64,000 nt of DNA from Doryteuthis pealeii. Its lineage: Eukaryota > Mollusca > Cephalopoda > Myopsida > Loliginidae. The position numbers and the translations under genes are program-made. A model generated the notes under the pieces. It saw nothing but the letters and a program-made list of their open reading frames with translations, was not told where the DNA came from and made no database searches. The DNA is taken from NCBI GenBank assembly GCA_023376005.1, contig CM042139.1:140357480-140421479 (forward strand). The letters are read 5' to 3'. This document shows, in pieces, positions 36,691 to 50,430 of the stretch; positions within the stretch are counted from its first letter, which is position 1, and every line of letters starts with the position of its first letter.

Positions 36691-38900
36691 AAAAAAAGTT
36701 CTCGTCTCTCGCCATTGATTGGAAGGTCGTCTACAAACATCAGTATCTGATGTAGGGTTTGATTTCCTAGTTTTTGATTTTGTTTTGTTTTTGTTGTTAT
36801 TTATTATTTATTTATTTTTCTTGCCGGGCAAACAGGTCTTGTCCTTATTTTTGCCACGGGAATCGTCACTTAATAGTCGTTTTGATTCTACACATTACGG
36901 CTTGAGTGGTCTGTGTGGTAGGAAGGCAAGTGGTGTACGTCCTATTTTGGGAGGTCTCTTCTAGATTTGTTCATATTAGCAACAGCATCGTGTTAATTTG
37001 ACATCTAGCTTTATATCAAACGTTTTGCTAGAACACAAGTGGTGCAGCCATATTAAGTAGTAGTGACACGCTACAGTTGGAAGAATTTTTAGCTTATCAA
37101 AGAGATCAGATTTCGTTTTGGCGGTGCAGATTCTTTCTTTTGCATATATTGGACATCATTTCAGTAGAGAGATATTATACCCAGATATGTGATGGTTTAC
37201 TAATTCAGGGTTTTTATCTTGCCTCGTGAGTGTTTCCATCTTTTTTTGTATCACGTGAATTAATTTTTTTATCCCGGATGTCACTGTCGCTTGGTGTTTT
37301 CATTTAAGAACAAGAATTATTATATATATATATATTTATATTATACTTATATTATATATCATATATATTATATGTTTCTCTCTCAAAATGGTTGAAAGTG
37401 AAAATAAAATTGTCGCATTATGAATCAGACATGAAGAGGCGTAAAATAGCGAAATAAATTAAGAGTTTCTTTATTTGTCATTCATACAGTCCTGTTTCAC
37501 CATTTCTCGTTTCATCATTGTGATAGGCAAGCAGGCTGTTTCAGACTTTTGGCTTATTAGCAGTCAAGAAATTCATTCCCAGAAGCTCAACCACCAGAAG
37601 TGTCATACACATACGTCAGTTTCGCCCTTTAGCGGCTCCTCATTGTGCAAAGACAAAGAGACTGCTTGCAAGGCAATGCACAATCTCGCTCCAGCTTTGG
37701 TAAATGAGCATGGCTGACTGAGCTCTTTAACTTGGCTTGGTACACAGTCTAGGAGAAGACAAACTGAATTAAAGGCAGTTCAAGCTGTTAAAGAAATTGA
37801 GGTTGTAGTCACATCCTGCTCGTGCGAATGGGTGGTATACACACACACACACCACACACCACATATATATATAATATATATATATAAATATATATTATTA
37901 TATATATTATATATAAGTTTCTTTATATATTGAATGAGTTTCTCTCCATGTGTTTGTAATTCAGCTGCTTTGGGGGTTGTGTGAGAGAGCATTGCAAATA
38001 TTTTTAGTCATTGCAAAGATAACCTGCCTATCAGCCTCTGGCTCTTTATCTTTCGCGGTCTTTTCATCTCAATACTTCGATTTTCGAACGCACCTGAGGT
38101 TTTTCTGAATGTATTTTCTTATTTCATGTTGTTAAGACTTCTTCAACTACGTCTGGGTTGATTATTGAATACTTTCGAAATTTCTTGCCATGGGAATTCT
38201 TCATGTTGTCAAACAGATTTTTGATCTTTTTTCATCTACAGATAAAAATGGCAATTCTTCAAACACTACACGTTTTTTCCACGATACATATTTGAAAAAA
38301 AAAGAAATGATGTGAAATACAACTTTATTAAATGACGTATAAATTGTATATTCTATAAACGAGCTTGCTGTAAACACAAGTTGAAATGTTATTTGTCGTT
38401 TAGAAGTAGTTTGTCAACAAGTTTCGGGTAATAACATTTAATTAAATAACAAAAAATGCTGAGTGTTTTGATATGACCACTTTTAAGTTACACATTTTTT
38501 AAAAATGTAACAAAGGTTTCGCAGCTTACCTTATCAGACATAGAACAGCTCTATAAAGTTATTTATGCAAAGAGTTAGTTTTTAGTATGTTGATTTGGTT
38601 TTTTATTTTTATGCATATCAACTCAGTGGGTCATTTAATGGCCGGAGTAAAGTATTTGAAATAAATCAAATTCTTAATGGATATATTCTTTTATAATACA
38701 TTTTCTATTTAACCCATAGATGGGGCCTACAGGTACTACCAGATCGGGTCAGAGTGGGACAGGGAGATGGTGATGAAGGGGTGCTCCACATTCCGCCAAA
38801 CTCCAGAATGGAACCTACATCAGATAGAGTTTTAACGTCTTCCAGGAATGTAGAGGCCACAGCTTTCTAGCCCCAATGATAAAAAGGGGTTGGGGCTTGC
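36691..38900. other. 2.2 kb not part of the palindrome
   Basis: It does not match the reverse complement of 6,700-8,950, so the inverted repeat ends here. It has a diverged family-A SINE (37,620-37,845, plus; AGCTCTTTAACTTGG and CACATCCTGCTCGTG) and a family-D fragment (38,715-38,830; ACCCATAGATGGGG). I find no gene and no match elsewhere in the window. It ends at the N gap. Confidence 0.6.
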
Positions 38901-39000
38901 NNNNNNNNNNNNNNNNNNNNNNNNNNNNNNNNNNNNNNNNNNNNNNNNNNNNNNNNNNNNNNNNNNNNNNNNNNNNNNNNNNNNNNNNNNNNNNNNNNNN
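38901..39000. other. Assembly gap, exactly 100 N
   Basis: A run of 100 N, the usual placeholder for a scaffold join of unknown size. It separates the palindromic contig from a contig that repeats 16,014-22,970. Confidence 0.99.
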
Positions 39001-39003
39001 GAG

Positions 39004-39500
39004 GATCAGTATTAATTCAAATGAAAATTATTCATTATTCTATGAAAATGGATTTCTCTTTGTACTTACTTATAAAGACGTGAAGAGGTCTACAAATCGA
39101 TTGATATTTTATAATTGAATTATATCCTTTAATCAGTGAAAATTAGAAAATTTTAAATTCAAATTAGACACAATATCAAGGTGTATTGCGATTTAATGTT
39201 CAGTAACATCCTCTTTCTTAAGTTATAAGTCGACACGTATACAATACATATTCACATGAAGCAGGATGAGACAACAAGGTCAATTTCCTGAGGCGGGCTT
39301 AAAAACAGGTTGAAATCAGTTTTCCTTCTCCGAGACTGTTGCCTAACCAAGGTTAAAGAGCCCAGTCGGACACTATCTACCCAAACTGGAATGGGAATAC
39401 TTGGATCTGACTTTCCAATGTAACGAGCACTATAGGAAATACAATCAGCTCGTCGCAACCGTGTCCAGTTCGTACGAATGGTAAAGATTACACCAAGCAC
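39004..39500 (-). mobile_element. Copies of Helitron-like 5' part and SINE A
   Basis: 39,004-39,245 corresponds to 16,014-16,250 and 39,250-39,495 to the SINE at 16,259-16,508, both with scattered indels. Confidence 0.75.
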
Positions 39501-39817
39501 CGCCCACGCATATATTAAACAAACGCGACTTTATATAAATTAGAAGGTGCAAAACACAGTTGTGAGGTCAACATAAGACAGTGGAAAGAATATTTGTTGG
39601 AATTCACACCTATTTCTGAGTTTATACATATCCAAGATATCGATTATTTGTTGGATTCACACCTATTTCTTATTTATACATTCCAAGATACGATTATTTA
39701 TTAATTAACATGGCGTTTTCCCTTGAATTCTATAAGTTACCACACGTTACAACTAAACTTAAGTACCGCATAAAAAGGAATAAGAACAAAACTAAATCAG
39801 TTGTTTATTTCGATAAA

Positions 39818-39996
39818 TGATAATCTTGGGTCTGTCTTATTTTCCGTGGTATAGAAAAACTGGTATTCAATTCCAAACAGTTAGAACCGCCTACACTCCA
39901 TTATTAAATGGAGATGTAGGCTCTAACTGTTTGGAAATTGAATACCAGATTGTTGCTATACCACGGAAAAATAACACGACCCAAGATTATCATTAT
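39818..39996. mobile_element. Copy of the 183-bp foldback
   Basis: Hairpin centred near 39,905, with small indels in both arms. Confidence 0.8.
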
Positions 39997-40049
39997 ATAT
40001 ATATATATAATATATATATATAATATATATATATAATATATATATCACT

Positions 40050-40648
40050 CCCATAAGAGCTTTTCCTACCCCGCCTTAGCTAGTGTTTCACTCCAGAGCT
40101 CTTCTGATTATTTTAACCGATCTTAAAAATTCTGTTGTTTGAATGCTCGATCTTCCTCAGATCACCCAGACTCTTTTGCGACCCATGCGGACCGTTCAAA
40201 GGGTAACAATTATCATTGGTACGACCTAACCCTCATGTTGCAACAGTTCTTTTAATTCTCCTGGCAAGGTCAAGTATTTATCTATCTTCTTGTTTTCTTT
40301 GATTTTCACTATGTGCTCTGCTGGGGACTACAGAATCCAAAAACATGACAAGTTTTGTTTTTCCTCGTTACTTAACAGTACATATGGTCCCCTAGACGGA
40401 ATTAGGTGATTCAATTTGTATAGCAAAGTCCCTAAAAAGTTTGGACGGCTTCTGGTTTATGCAAACCAATTTAGTAAGCATGGTGAAAATTCAATTTCTT
40501 GCACATTTCCCAATTGATCACATTTTCCACACCCAGTTGTACCTAGCATTGTATTCCATTTGTGCTAGTCTTGCTGTATTCGCATATTATATAATAAACG
40601 CCGTTCGTCTTTGGTCTCCACACATCCTACCATGCTATTCCGTTGGCA

Positions 40649-40698
<50 letters not shown>

Positions 40699-41525
40699 AC
40701 TCCTTTTGAGTTTTCACATCAGCATTAGCTGATGTCTTTCACTGGAGTCTGGAGGACAGCAAGTCTCCTCAGGTCCCAGGACTCTTCTGAGTATGCTGGC
40801 AGATTTGCAGCAGTGCAGTGTTCTGAATGGTTTTCAATCCTTCTTCTGATTTCCAAACTTTCCAGACCTTTTCCATCCTTTGGGACTGTTCAAGTGCACC
40901 AACTACAATTGGTATCATTTCACTTTAAATATTTCCATAACCTTTTCAGTTCTCTGGCAAGGTCCAGATATTTATCCGTTTTTCATTTTCCTTTAGCTTC
41001 ACCCTGTGATCTGCGGCCAGTTGACAAGTTCTTTCTTTTTTGTTTTATCAACACTAGGTCTGGTCTTCTTGCTGGATAAGGTGATCTGTTTTTTATTTCA
41101 AAGTCCCAGAGAATTTTATGCGTTTCGTTCACAACAGATTCTGGTTTATGCATATACCATTTTGTTGTATGGTCAAAATTTAATTTTTTGCATAATTCCC
41201 GGAGGATCACCTTCCCAGCCCAGTCGTTTCTAGTTTTGTATTCTCGTTGTGCTAGTTTGCTACATCGCAGAGTATATGGTTTACAGTCTCATCTCTATTA
41301 CCGGCAAAGTCTACATTTACTATTTTGTTGGGTCTTATCAATTTTCGCTTTGATATAGTTTGTCCTTAATGGATTATTTTGTGCAGCAATTATAAGTGAT
41401 TCAGTTTCTCTTTTGAGGTTTCCCTTTCTTAACCATGTCCAAGTCTTTCCATGTGCAACCTCTTCTATTTGTCGTTTGAAGCGTCCATATAATTGTTTTT
41501 CTTGCCAATTTTTTTTCTAGTCTTT
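40050..41525 (-). pseudogene. Copies of both LINE C-terminal fragments
   Basis: 40,050-40,650 equals copy 2 and 40,715-41,525 equals copy 1, separated by (TTA)n at 40,651-40,693. Indel density drops sharply within this stretch, near 41,050-41,300. Confidence 0.8.
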
Positions 41526-41526
41526 A

Positions 41527-41528
41527 TA

Positions 41529-41588
<60 letters not shown>
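41527..41588. repeat. (TTA)n microsatellite
   Basis: Counterpart of 18,546-18,603. Confidence 0.95.
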
Positions 41589-42582
41589 TAACATGATTTG
41601 ATACAATGACAGTTTATGGTAATCGCTTGCTTTTGAGATTTAGAAACGGACAGAATGCTTGAACCGAATTAATGGCAATGAACTGAAAATCTTGTGGTAC
41701 TTACTGCTAAATATCTGATCTTTTTAATGCAAAAAAAATTCAATTCATCAAGATCAAAAGTCGAACTCGCAATTAGAATATTTCTGAAAGAAGGAAGTTG
41801 TTTGGAACAAACCTATTAAGAAGCTTTAACTGTCCCTTCAAAATAAGGCAATACAATTGAAATGCTGACCTTTTACCAGATATTAATTAACTGTGCTTTA
41901 AGTACTGCTCATAAGTATTTGAACATTCAAAAATATGTTTTAATTACACATGATTACAAAAGCATTTTAATGTCTTCTTTCTGTGATTAAATTTGGACAA
42001 TACATTTTAGTGAGTTAAAATTTGGCAATATTTTGGTATATGTTTGCTTCACTTCGTGTGTGATTTGAAAGCCGCACACATAAACATACAAAGTAGTCTA
42101 AGTCGGGAGCTTATTTACGAGTTCGAACTGGGGGATAACACCACAGAAGCAATTAAAAAGTGAAAAGTTAAGGGACAGTTGATCAGAGTACAGGAAACAA
42201 ATGCTTAGACTGATTTCACTCGGCTTGATCAAGCCAGGTCACATGAGCCGATAACAATGGATTCCAGAGCTCAATTCTAAACAACAGAGGTGGGAGGTGT
42301 TTGGAGTGTATCAGGCGAGCTCAGTATTTCATAACTATGTTCGGTTCACCATCTTCATGACTTGGGAAAAAGCTTCAAGAGCTGCCGAGTTGTGACCCCG
42401 TTACCAAAACATTATTTAAAATGTTGACTTATGTTTTGTATTTTTTTTTATTAACAATTTATATTTATTTAACAATGTAATTATGTTTTACTTTGTCTTT
42501 CAGAACAAAAGAATAACTAAATGCAAGCCTTGTTATTTGATTGCAATAAGATTTGGTTGTTCTTGGAACAAATCGATTATAA

Positions 42583-42682
<100 letters not shown>

Positions 42683-43404
42683 TATATATCGCTTAGCCCA
42701 TTTACCGGTAGCAAGCCATATCAAAATTATGTAGACTTCTGTCACAATTTATCTCTCTACTGTTAGATGAATATTTTTCAAATTGGTGCCATATGGTAGC
42801 ACACATATTTCAGTGATCCTAAATACCCAGCCTTTCGTCGCGCTAAAATTATTGTTACGTTCACTCACTACTATAGACAGTAAACGAAAAGTTAAAGACT
42901 ATAAATTTTAAAACATTTAAAAGGCAATCTATCAACCATATTGGCCAGTACGGAAATTTAAAAGAACAATCAATTTATCTTATATTCCTTTTACTATTGT
43001 ATGTGTAATTTTGGTCCTGAATGTCTGAAATGTGGATTTGTTTTGAGATTTATTCCATATTGATTTGTGACTCAGAAAACTTTTATGAATCATCAATGAC
43101 ACCATCGTAATTCTTTAAGTAGAAAGCAATAGATATTTTCCAGATCAATATGTTTTCTGTTTATTTATAGTAGACGAAGAAGTCTTTATATCATGAAATG
43201 TCCTAAGTCCGGTTGAATACATCACAAAAAATGTGGATATGAAACAGAGGGAGATATAGATTTAAGTTACTTTTGCAATCATGGAGAAATTCTAACTGGA
43301 CTCGAAACCTAGTCTCTGGATCTTGTTGGATATACGTAACAATTTTCAGCTATTGAGCATATAACAATTATATGTTTGCATTTACTCAACCCTTTCTCCA
43401 CGTG

Positions 43405-44390
43405 TGGGAGTCCTTGTGGCGTAGTGTCTAACATGTTGGATTGCGACATCGTAGTAAGCGAGTTAGAATTATATTCACATCCGAATGAGTATACTTGGGA
43501 AATATATAAACCCTCTTATCATCCAGCTATGGGTTAAATTGTACCACCAGTCTTCTTCTATAAGGATAGCTTTGTTATTATGTAACCCAAAAAGATTGAT
43601 ATATCATTTAAACAAAGATATCAGCATTGTAAATTACAAGAAAACAAAATCACCGTTACGTGTTGAATTCAATACAATGCCATTTTTAAAACTGAGTACA
43701 CAATTTTCCCTCTTCTTGACTGGTTTTCTTGCCAGGGTAGAAAATATAGTATTCTACTATTTACATATAACTGTGGGAGAAGAGATATTTTCGTGTTCTC
43801 CTCAAAGCCATTAGCGCAATATGAAATGAAAACAGCTTTGCCTAGGATTTGAACTCGGGTTGTCGATTTCATTTCTTCCTACAATGACCATTTCGGTAAG
43901 AGGGTGACTTTCTATGTATCAGTATTATCTAATTTCACACGAGCAAAACTGAGACACACTAAAAATATTCAAGCTTATACAAGGGTAATTTTGTTTCATA
44001 ATAATAATAGATATGAAGATTGATTTTAACAACTCATCTAGGATTATGTTATGTGTAGATGTTACGGAATCTCGTCTATTGTATGTTCAAACATTGTCCT
44101 GCTTAATGTCCAATGGTTATCATTGTGGAAAATGGACAAAGCAAACAGAGTTCAAATCCTACATGAGACTGTTTGCATTTCCTATTGCAATAATACCTTT
44201 GAGAAATGTATGAATCCAAGTATTCCGCTTCCTAATCTGGGTAAATAATAAGGCAGATTGGGTATTTAACCTTGGCATGACAATCAGTCAAGAAGAAGGA
44301 AAAGTCTGAATTCAAACCAGTTGAAATCGACTTAAAAGTTGACCTTGTGTCATATTCTATTCCTGTGGAGAGTTTGGGTAAATATATATT
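43405..44390. mobile_element. Copies of SINEs B, A and A
   Basis: 43,405-43,560 (plus), 43,680-43,890 (minus) and 44,100-44,390 (plus) match 20,415-21,385. The last one keeps the full 3' part (GAATTCAAACCAGTTGAAAT) that is shortened at 21,320. Confidence 0.8.
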
Positions 44391-45364
44391 TACGTTCATA
44401 TACACATTTTTGTATATTTGTTTCTCAATCTTTTAGTTATTTAAAGATTCATACTATCCTATTGAATAGGAATTATTTTTTAATATATCTATTTGACCCA
44501 TAGATGGTTCTCTAACATGTATTACCACTACGGATTAAAGTGTTTCTGAGAATATGGCAATAAAGAAAACTCTATTCTTCCGAGGTCTCCATCAAATGCA
44601 GTATAGTTTCATTAATTGGAAATAAAGAATAACCCTCTATGACATTAGAATCTTGTTGACCTCAATTGCTTTATTGGAAAAGTATCTATAAAAGTATATA
44701 TAAAAGTATTTATAAATTAAATCAAAATCTCCAGACAAAAATAACGATTTCTCACGAGAAAATATTTACAAAATCAGAAGGGTCCAATTCTTAGAAATGT
44801 CAAACTTATCAACATCATTAAAGCGTGGTGCACAGCACGGATTTATTTACCTATTGGCCATAAAAATAGATAAGTCCACTAGACAACACCCAAAATCAGC
44901 AAACCGCTGGTTAATCTAAGTTTTTGTTGGCAAGCTAAAACTAATGTGTTCATGTACAGGAGTCCCTTGGAGAACGTGTCTGATGAGTTCGTCATTACTT
45001 CCCTAGCAATGTCCAGCAACTGTTACGTTAATCTAATGAAAATCACAATAAATAAATATCAATTTCTTACGGCGGAATATTAATAAATAGAAATGTACGG
45101 AGAAAGTGGTGCCGTTTATGGGACGCTTAATTGATACTCTAAGCCATTACGAGACATTAAAGGATGAAATGATAAAAAAACACAGAGAAAGGAAAACATT
45201 ACATCCGTATATCCTAATCGAAGTAGTGAACATCAATTGGGCAAAGCAAAAGTATCTTGCATAAAACAATGGTCAAAATATTGAAATTCTTAACGCTATG
45301 GGCACTAATGATAATGAGTCACACTTTTCCAAAGTTCTAGAGAACCCCCACACACACACACAAC

Positions 45365-45408
<44 letters not shown>

Positions 45409-45419
45409 TATTATTTATA

Positions 45420-45678
45420 TTTTTGCTTGAAGGCAATTACAATGCGTATATCGCATAGAATTCGATAACTATAGAAAATAATCATGACAAGTGAATCTCG
45501 ACAAGGAACTGTTCGGTGTGTAGAACATCGTACAGACTGTTTCAACTTTATTAAGTCTCATCAGCGATGTATACTAACACAGAAATCGAAACTTGTAATT
45601 GCATTCAAGCAAACATATAAATAATAATATATACTTTTTCAACAATGCTTCTAAAAAATGTTTAAAAACATGCAAAAT

Positions 45679-45690
<12 letters not shown>
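45420..45690 (-). mobile_element. Copy of the hammerhead element at 22.4 kb
   Basis: Same inverted ends and flanking AT arrays as 22,402-22,675. Confidence 0.65.
45525..45570 (-). ncRNA. Type I hammerhead ribozyme motif (same locus as 22,512-22,557)
   Basis: Minus strand: stem I ACATCG/CGATGT, CTGATGA, stem II GACTT/AAGTT, GAAA, stem III ACA/TGT. All core bases agree with the 22.5-kb reading, which supports that reading. Confidence 0.82.
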
Positions 45691-45699
<9 letters not shown>

Positions 45700-45719
<20 letters not shown>

Positions 45720-45761
45720 CAGTTAAGCGTCTGTATCGCGTAAGGAGTATTCATGTGTGAT

Positions 45762-45816
<55 letters not shown>

Positions 45817-45888
45817 TGCTATGTTTATAATTTTATATATATTATATTATGTATTGTATAATACATATTATTATGTAATTATGTTATG
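45700..45888. repeat. (AT)n arrays before the LINE
   Basis: AT arrays near 45,682-45,715 and 45,763-45,812, then an AT-rich unique stretch. Confidence 0.9.
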
Positions 45889-45889
45889 G

Positions 45890-48800
45890 GTATTATGTAA
45901 CCCCGTACAACCTGCTCCATAGTCGGATCATCGGCGACTAAACCGGTACCCCCACCAGGCTTGTCTGGTGAGGAGGGTGGCTAGACACCCAGCAGGACGA
46001 AAAACAAAACCTGTGAAAGGGCGGAGGAAGCTTCCCGCTCAACGGCCATCTAGCACATTAACGCGAGAGCACAGAAATAACTAGGCTGGTATCCAGGCGC
46101 GTTTTCAGTCTAAATAACCCCCACTGCCTTGTGGTTATCCTCTGGATAGGAAAAGGCTAAGGGAGAAAATCCTGACATAAATCACGGCTTGGACTCCGTT
46201 AGGCAGTTCAGTGTGTATAACACTAACTGACAACTCCTGCACCCAAACTGACGCCGAATGTATTGGTTCACCATTCCTTCGGATCACGCTAGCAAGGCAG
46301 AGAGGGGGGCCTGTCACTTGGGCAACCCAGGGCCTCCATACATCTTGCCCAGGCTCTCTTTTTTGTGCCCTGGAGGTGAAACTCCTTCTACACTGTGCTG
46401 TGGGCACAGCACGGGAGGTCAGCAGTTACCGTTATAAGCCCTTTCTCGTTTGGCGTAGAGTTGGGCGCCAGGGGCGACCTCCGTCGGTGGGAGAGATGTC
46501 TTCATCTCACTGGACAGCTACCACCCGCCTTAAGCTGGGCAGCCCTCAGCCAATTAGGTGCTGTCCCGCCACAACCTGCCTGCTTCATTGACTGCATGTA
46601 GCTAAGGGATTTATCCTAACAAGCGGGTTGCAGACATATGCACCAAACAAAACGAACAAAACTAAGACTCTTACATTACGCCTCGGATGCTGGAATGTTA
46701 GGACAATGACACCCGGACAAACTGACAACGATAAATTGGATATAAGGGATGCACGCAAAACTGCAGTCATTTATAAAGAACTCTTGAAGAGACAAGTTGA
46801 CATCTCTACTCTTCAAGAAACTCGACTTATCTCGTCAGGCTCATTGAAAGAAAGAGACTACACCTTTTTTTGGCAAGGGAAACATCTTGGTGAAACCAGA
46901 GAACATGGTGTTGGCTTTGCAGTCAGGAACACTTTACTGGGAGCAATAGTACCACCTACAGGTGGCTCAGAGAGAATTTTGACCCTCGGCCTGAACTATT
47001 CGATAGGACCTGTCCACCTGGTTGGTGTATACGCCCCAACACTTAGCGCCCCTCAAGAAACAAATGACAAATTTTATGATGAGCTTGAGTTGATTATATA
47101 AAACATCCCCAAACAAGATCAACTTCATCTTCTAGGTGATTTTAATGTAAGAGTTGGTGCTGACCACAACTCCTGGCCATCTTGCTTGGGTTATCATGGC
47201 ATTGGTAGAAGTAATGAGAATGGACAACGTCTCCTTGAGTTCTGCACATACCACAATCTATGCATCACCAACTCATATTTTCAATCCAAACCGCGTCACA
47301 AAATTTCCTGGAGACACCCACGATCAGGCCACTGGCACCAGTTGGACCTGATCATAACACGGTGCTCCAACCTCAAAAGTGTCCTCCAAACCCGTACCTT
47401 TCATAGCGCAGACTGTGACTCGGACAACTCCCTCGTCTGCTGTAGAGTCAAACTGCAAATGAAAAATGAGTCAAATTAAATGGACCCCCTCGTGTAGATA
47501 GTGCCAAAGCAGCTGACCCAACCAAAGCTGCTGCCTTCCTCTGTGCCCTAGATGAGTCTCTCCACCATCTACCACAGTGTTGCACTGCCCAGCAATATTG
47601 AGATGGCCTACGGACCACCATCCATAACACAGCCCTGGCAGTTTTTGGCAAAAGAGTGCGTAGGTCAAATGATTAGTTCGAAGCCAATGACTCTGTATTG
47701 ACACCATTCTTGGAAGAAAAATATATAGCTTACATTAATTACAAATCTGTGCCGAATGACAAGACTTTACATGCCCTTAGAGCTTCAAGGAAGAAACTAC
47801 AACAAACTGCACATCGCTGTGCTAACAGTTACTGGCTACAGCTTTGCAGAAGCATTCAATCATCTGCTGAGTCTGGTAATATCAAAGGCATGTACGACGG
47901 CATAAAAAAGGCGCTTGGACCATCACATCACAAAATCGCTCCTCTGATATCAGCCTCAGGATAAATCATAAAAGATCGATCTAAACAACTTGATCGCTGT
48001 GTAGAACATTACTCAGAACTCTACGCCAGCGACAACACCGTTTCTGATGCAGCTCTACGTCATGTAGAGAGACAAACAGTAGAAGAAGAGCTAGATAAGG
48101 AACCTACAACTGAAGAACTTTGCATTGCCCTTGACAGACTAAACTGGCAAATCACTGGCAGTGACGGAATCACAGTTGAATTCCTAAAGTGTGGGAAATC
48201 TGTTCTCATAGAAAAACTCCACAAGCTCCTCTGCCTATGCTGGAGTGAAGGGGTTATCCCACAAGACATGAGGGATTCCACCATCGTAAAACTGTATAAG
48301 AACAAGGGAGACATGAGCGATTGCAATAATTACCGTGATATTTCTTTACTCAACATTACAGGTAAACTCTTTGCTAGAGTTGCACTAAATAGACTTCAGA
48401 TCCTCGCAGAAAAGACTTACCCGGAATCACAGGCCGGTTTCAGAGTAGGAAGGTCCACTACTGACATGATCTTCTCTCTGAGGCATCTTCAGGAGAAATG
48501 TAGAGAACAGAGAAGGCCACTCTACATAGCATTTATTGACCTCACAAAAGCTTTCGACCTTGTAAGCAGGAGTGGTCTCTTCCAGTTAATAGAACGAATA
48601 GGCTGCCCCCAAAACTTCTCCGCATTCTTCAGTCCTTTCACACTGACATGAAAGGCACCATCCAGTTTGATGGGTCCACCTCAGACCCTTTCAGCATTCG
48701 TCGCGGTGTCAAGCAGGGATGCGTGTTGACACCCACTCTGTTTGGGATCTTCTTTTCCCTCCTTCTGCGCCAGGCTTTTGGTAAATCAACAGAAGGAGTC

Positions 48801-49880
48801 TACCTTCACAGAAGGACAGATGGAAATCTGTTGAATCTCAGCCGTCTAAAAGCCAAAACAAAGGTCAAGCAATTTTTCATTCGGGACATGCTATTTGCTG
48901 ATGATGCAGCAGTGGTAGCACACTCTCAGGAGCACCTGCAAACACTCATGGACCAGTTCACCCAAGCCTGCCAGGACTTCAGCCTGACCATTAGTATAAA
49001 GAAAACCAAGACGATGGGTCAGGGAACTGGACATCCTCCCTCCATCACCATCAACAGCTACACCCTGGAAGCCGTAAACACCTTCACCTACCTTGGATCC
49101 ACCATCACTGACAATCTGTCACTTGATGCTGAACTCAGTTGCCGGATCGGAAAAGCTGCCTCAACTTTTGGGAAGCTCACAACAAGAGCGTGGGGCAACA
49201 GCAAGCTCACTATCCGTACAAAGTGCATAGGGCATGTGTTATCAGCACCCTCATGTATGGAAGTGAAACATGGACCTCATACTCCCATCAAGAGCGGCGG
49301 CTAAATACCTTATACCTTCGCTGCCTTAGACGTGTACTGTGCATCACCTGGTGGGACAGGATCACTAACATAGCAGTCCTAGAGAGAGCTCAACTCCCAA
49401 GCCTGTACTCTCTACTGAGACAACGTCGTCTCCGATGGTTGGGTCATGTACGTCGGATGGATGATGGGCGAATCCCGAAAGACATCCTGTATGGAGAGCT
49501 AACATCTGGTAAAAGACAGATTAGTCGCCCCCTACTGCGATTCAAGGATGTCTGCAAAAATGATCTCAGGTGCTTTGGCATTGTCCCTTCCAGCTGGGAA
49601 AATTTGGCTCAAGACCGCCCTCGGTGGCGGCAGAATCTCCATAGAGGACTGTACATGTCAGAATTCACCCTGATACAACATCATGAAGCTAAGAGGTCCA
49701 CAAGAAAGCAATGGCAACAAAGCATCAGAACATCATCATCTACAGTGACAACCTACAAATGCAAAATCTGTGGTCGACAATGTTTCTCAAACATAGGACT
49801 TCATAGTCACAGGAGGCGCTGCAACTTCAGGGGCACACGAAAACTTTTATCATAATTGAGACTGAATTGCCAATGATGAT
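45890..49880 (+). mobile_element. Near full-length APE-type LINE retrotransposon
   Basis: The 4-kb element has a GC-richer 5' region (45,890-46,627) with CGACTAAACCGGTACCCCCA and a long polyprotein frame (46,628-49,858). A short 3' end with ATGATGATA-type sequence follows. Domain order is APE endonuclease, reverse transcriptase and C2H2-like zinc finger. Its GC content contrasts with the AT-rich surroundings. The clade is not assigned; an RTE-like or related LINE is possible. Confidence 0.88.
46628..49858 (+). pseudogene. LINE endonuclease-reverse transcriptase polyprotein, inactivated
   Basis: About 1,075 codons. The endonuclease shows RLGCWNVRT, LQETRL, LLGDFNVRVGAD and QLDLIITR; the usual SDH-type end is DSDNSLV, so the catalytic His is Asn. 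The RT shows NNYRDISLLNITGKL, PESQAGFRVGRSTTD, FIDLTKAFDLV (motif A), RRGVKQGCVLTPTLFG (motif B), FADDAAVVAHS (motif C, 48,894-48,905) and TYLGSTIT. The C-terminus has RRLRWLGHVRRMDDGRIP and a KCKICGRQCFSNIGLHSH-type zinc finger. Frameshifts lie near 47,465, 48,640 and 49,220. In-frame stops are at 47,099, 47,599, 47,674 and 47,962. Confidence 0.9.
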
Positions 49881-50029
49881 ATATTATATGTATATAATCG
49901 ATAAAGTTTGTATATCTAAGTTAGGGTAGTGAATATATAGTCATCTGCGCTTTGCAACAATCAGTTTTTTGCCTATGTTATTTTCAAACCACTTACGATT
50001 TTCTAAACTACTGTCATCGAAATGACCAC

Positions 50030-50430
50030 TAAAACCAAGTTAAATCCTACACGATGCTGTTTGTATTTCACATAGCGCTAAAACCCTTGGGAATGTTAGG
50101 TATTTACCCAACGTGTTCACCAACGTGTATGATGTGACACAAGGTTGTATGCATGGTGCATCCAGCCAGAATCCATTTCGTTATGGATCGTTGACACTAG
50201 CTTGCTTACAATTACTCTTCAACTGGACGCCCAAACCATGGGAAAGGTGTGCATATAGCTATCCTGACTCAACATATGGTTAAATAGCAGGGCAGACTGG
50301 GCTCTATAACCTTGGTATGGGAAACGATTTAAGAGAGAGAAAACTCTAAATTCAAATCTGTTAAATTAAGTTTAAAATATTGACAATGTGTCGCCTCTTG
50401 CTCTTGTTGATGAGTTAATAAATACATAAT
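50030..50430 (+). mobile_element. tRNA-derived SINE (family A), interrupted
   Basis: The 5' body (CACATAGCGCTAAAACCC, 50,077) and the 3' body (GGGCTCTATAACCTTGGTAT then CTAAATTCAAATCTGTTAAA) are separated by about 130 bp. That insert includes a reverse-oriented tail (GATGTGACACAAGGTTG) and a motif shared with the composite SINE at 9.7 kb. Confidence 0.65.

Noticed and set aside
38876..39118. 80-codon frame across the gap
   Set aside because: It spans 100 N and joins two unrelated contig ends.
46135..46591. Open frames in the GC-rich LINE 5' region
   Set aside because: Overlapping frames on both strands with no domain; explained by GC-rich 5' UTR sequence of the LINE.
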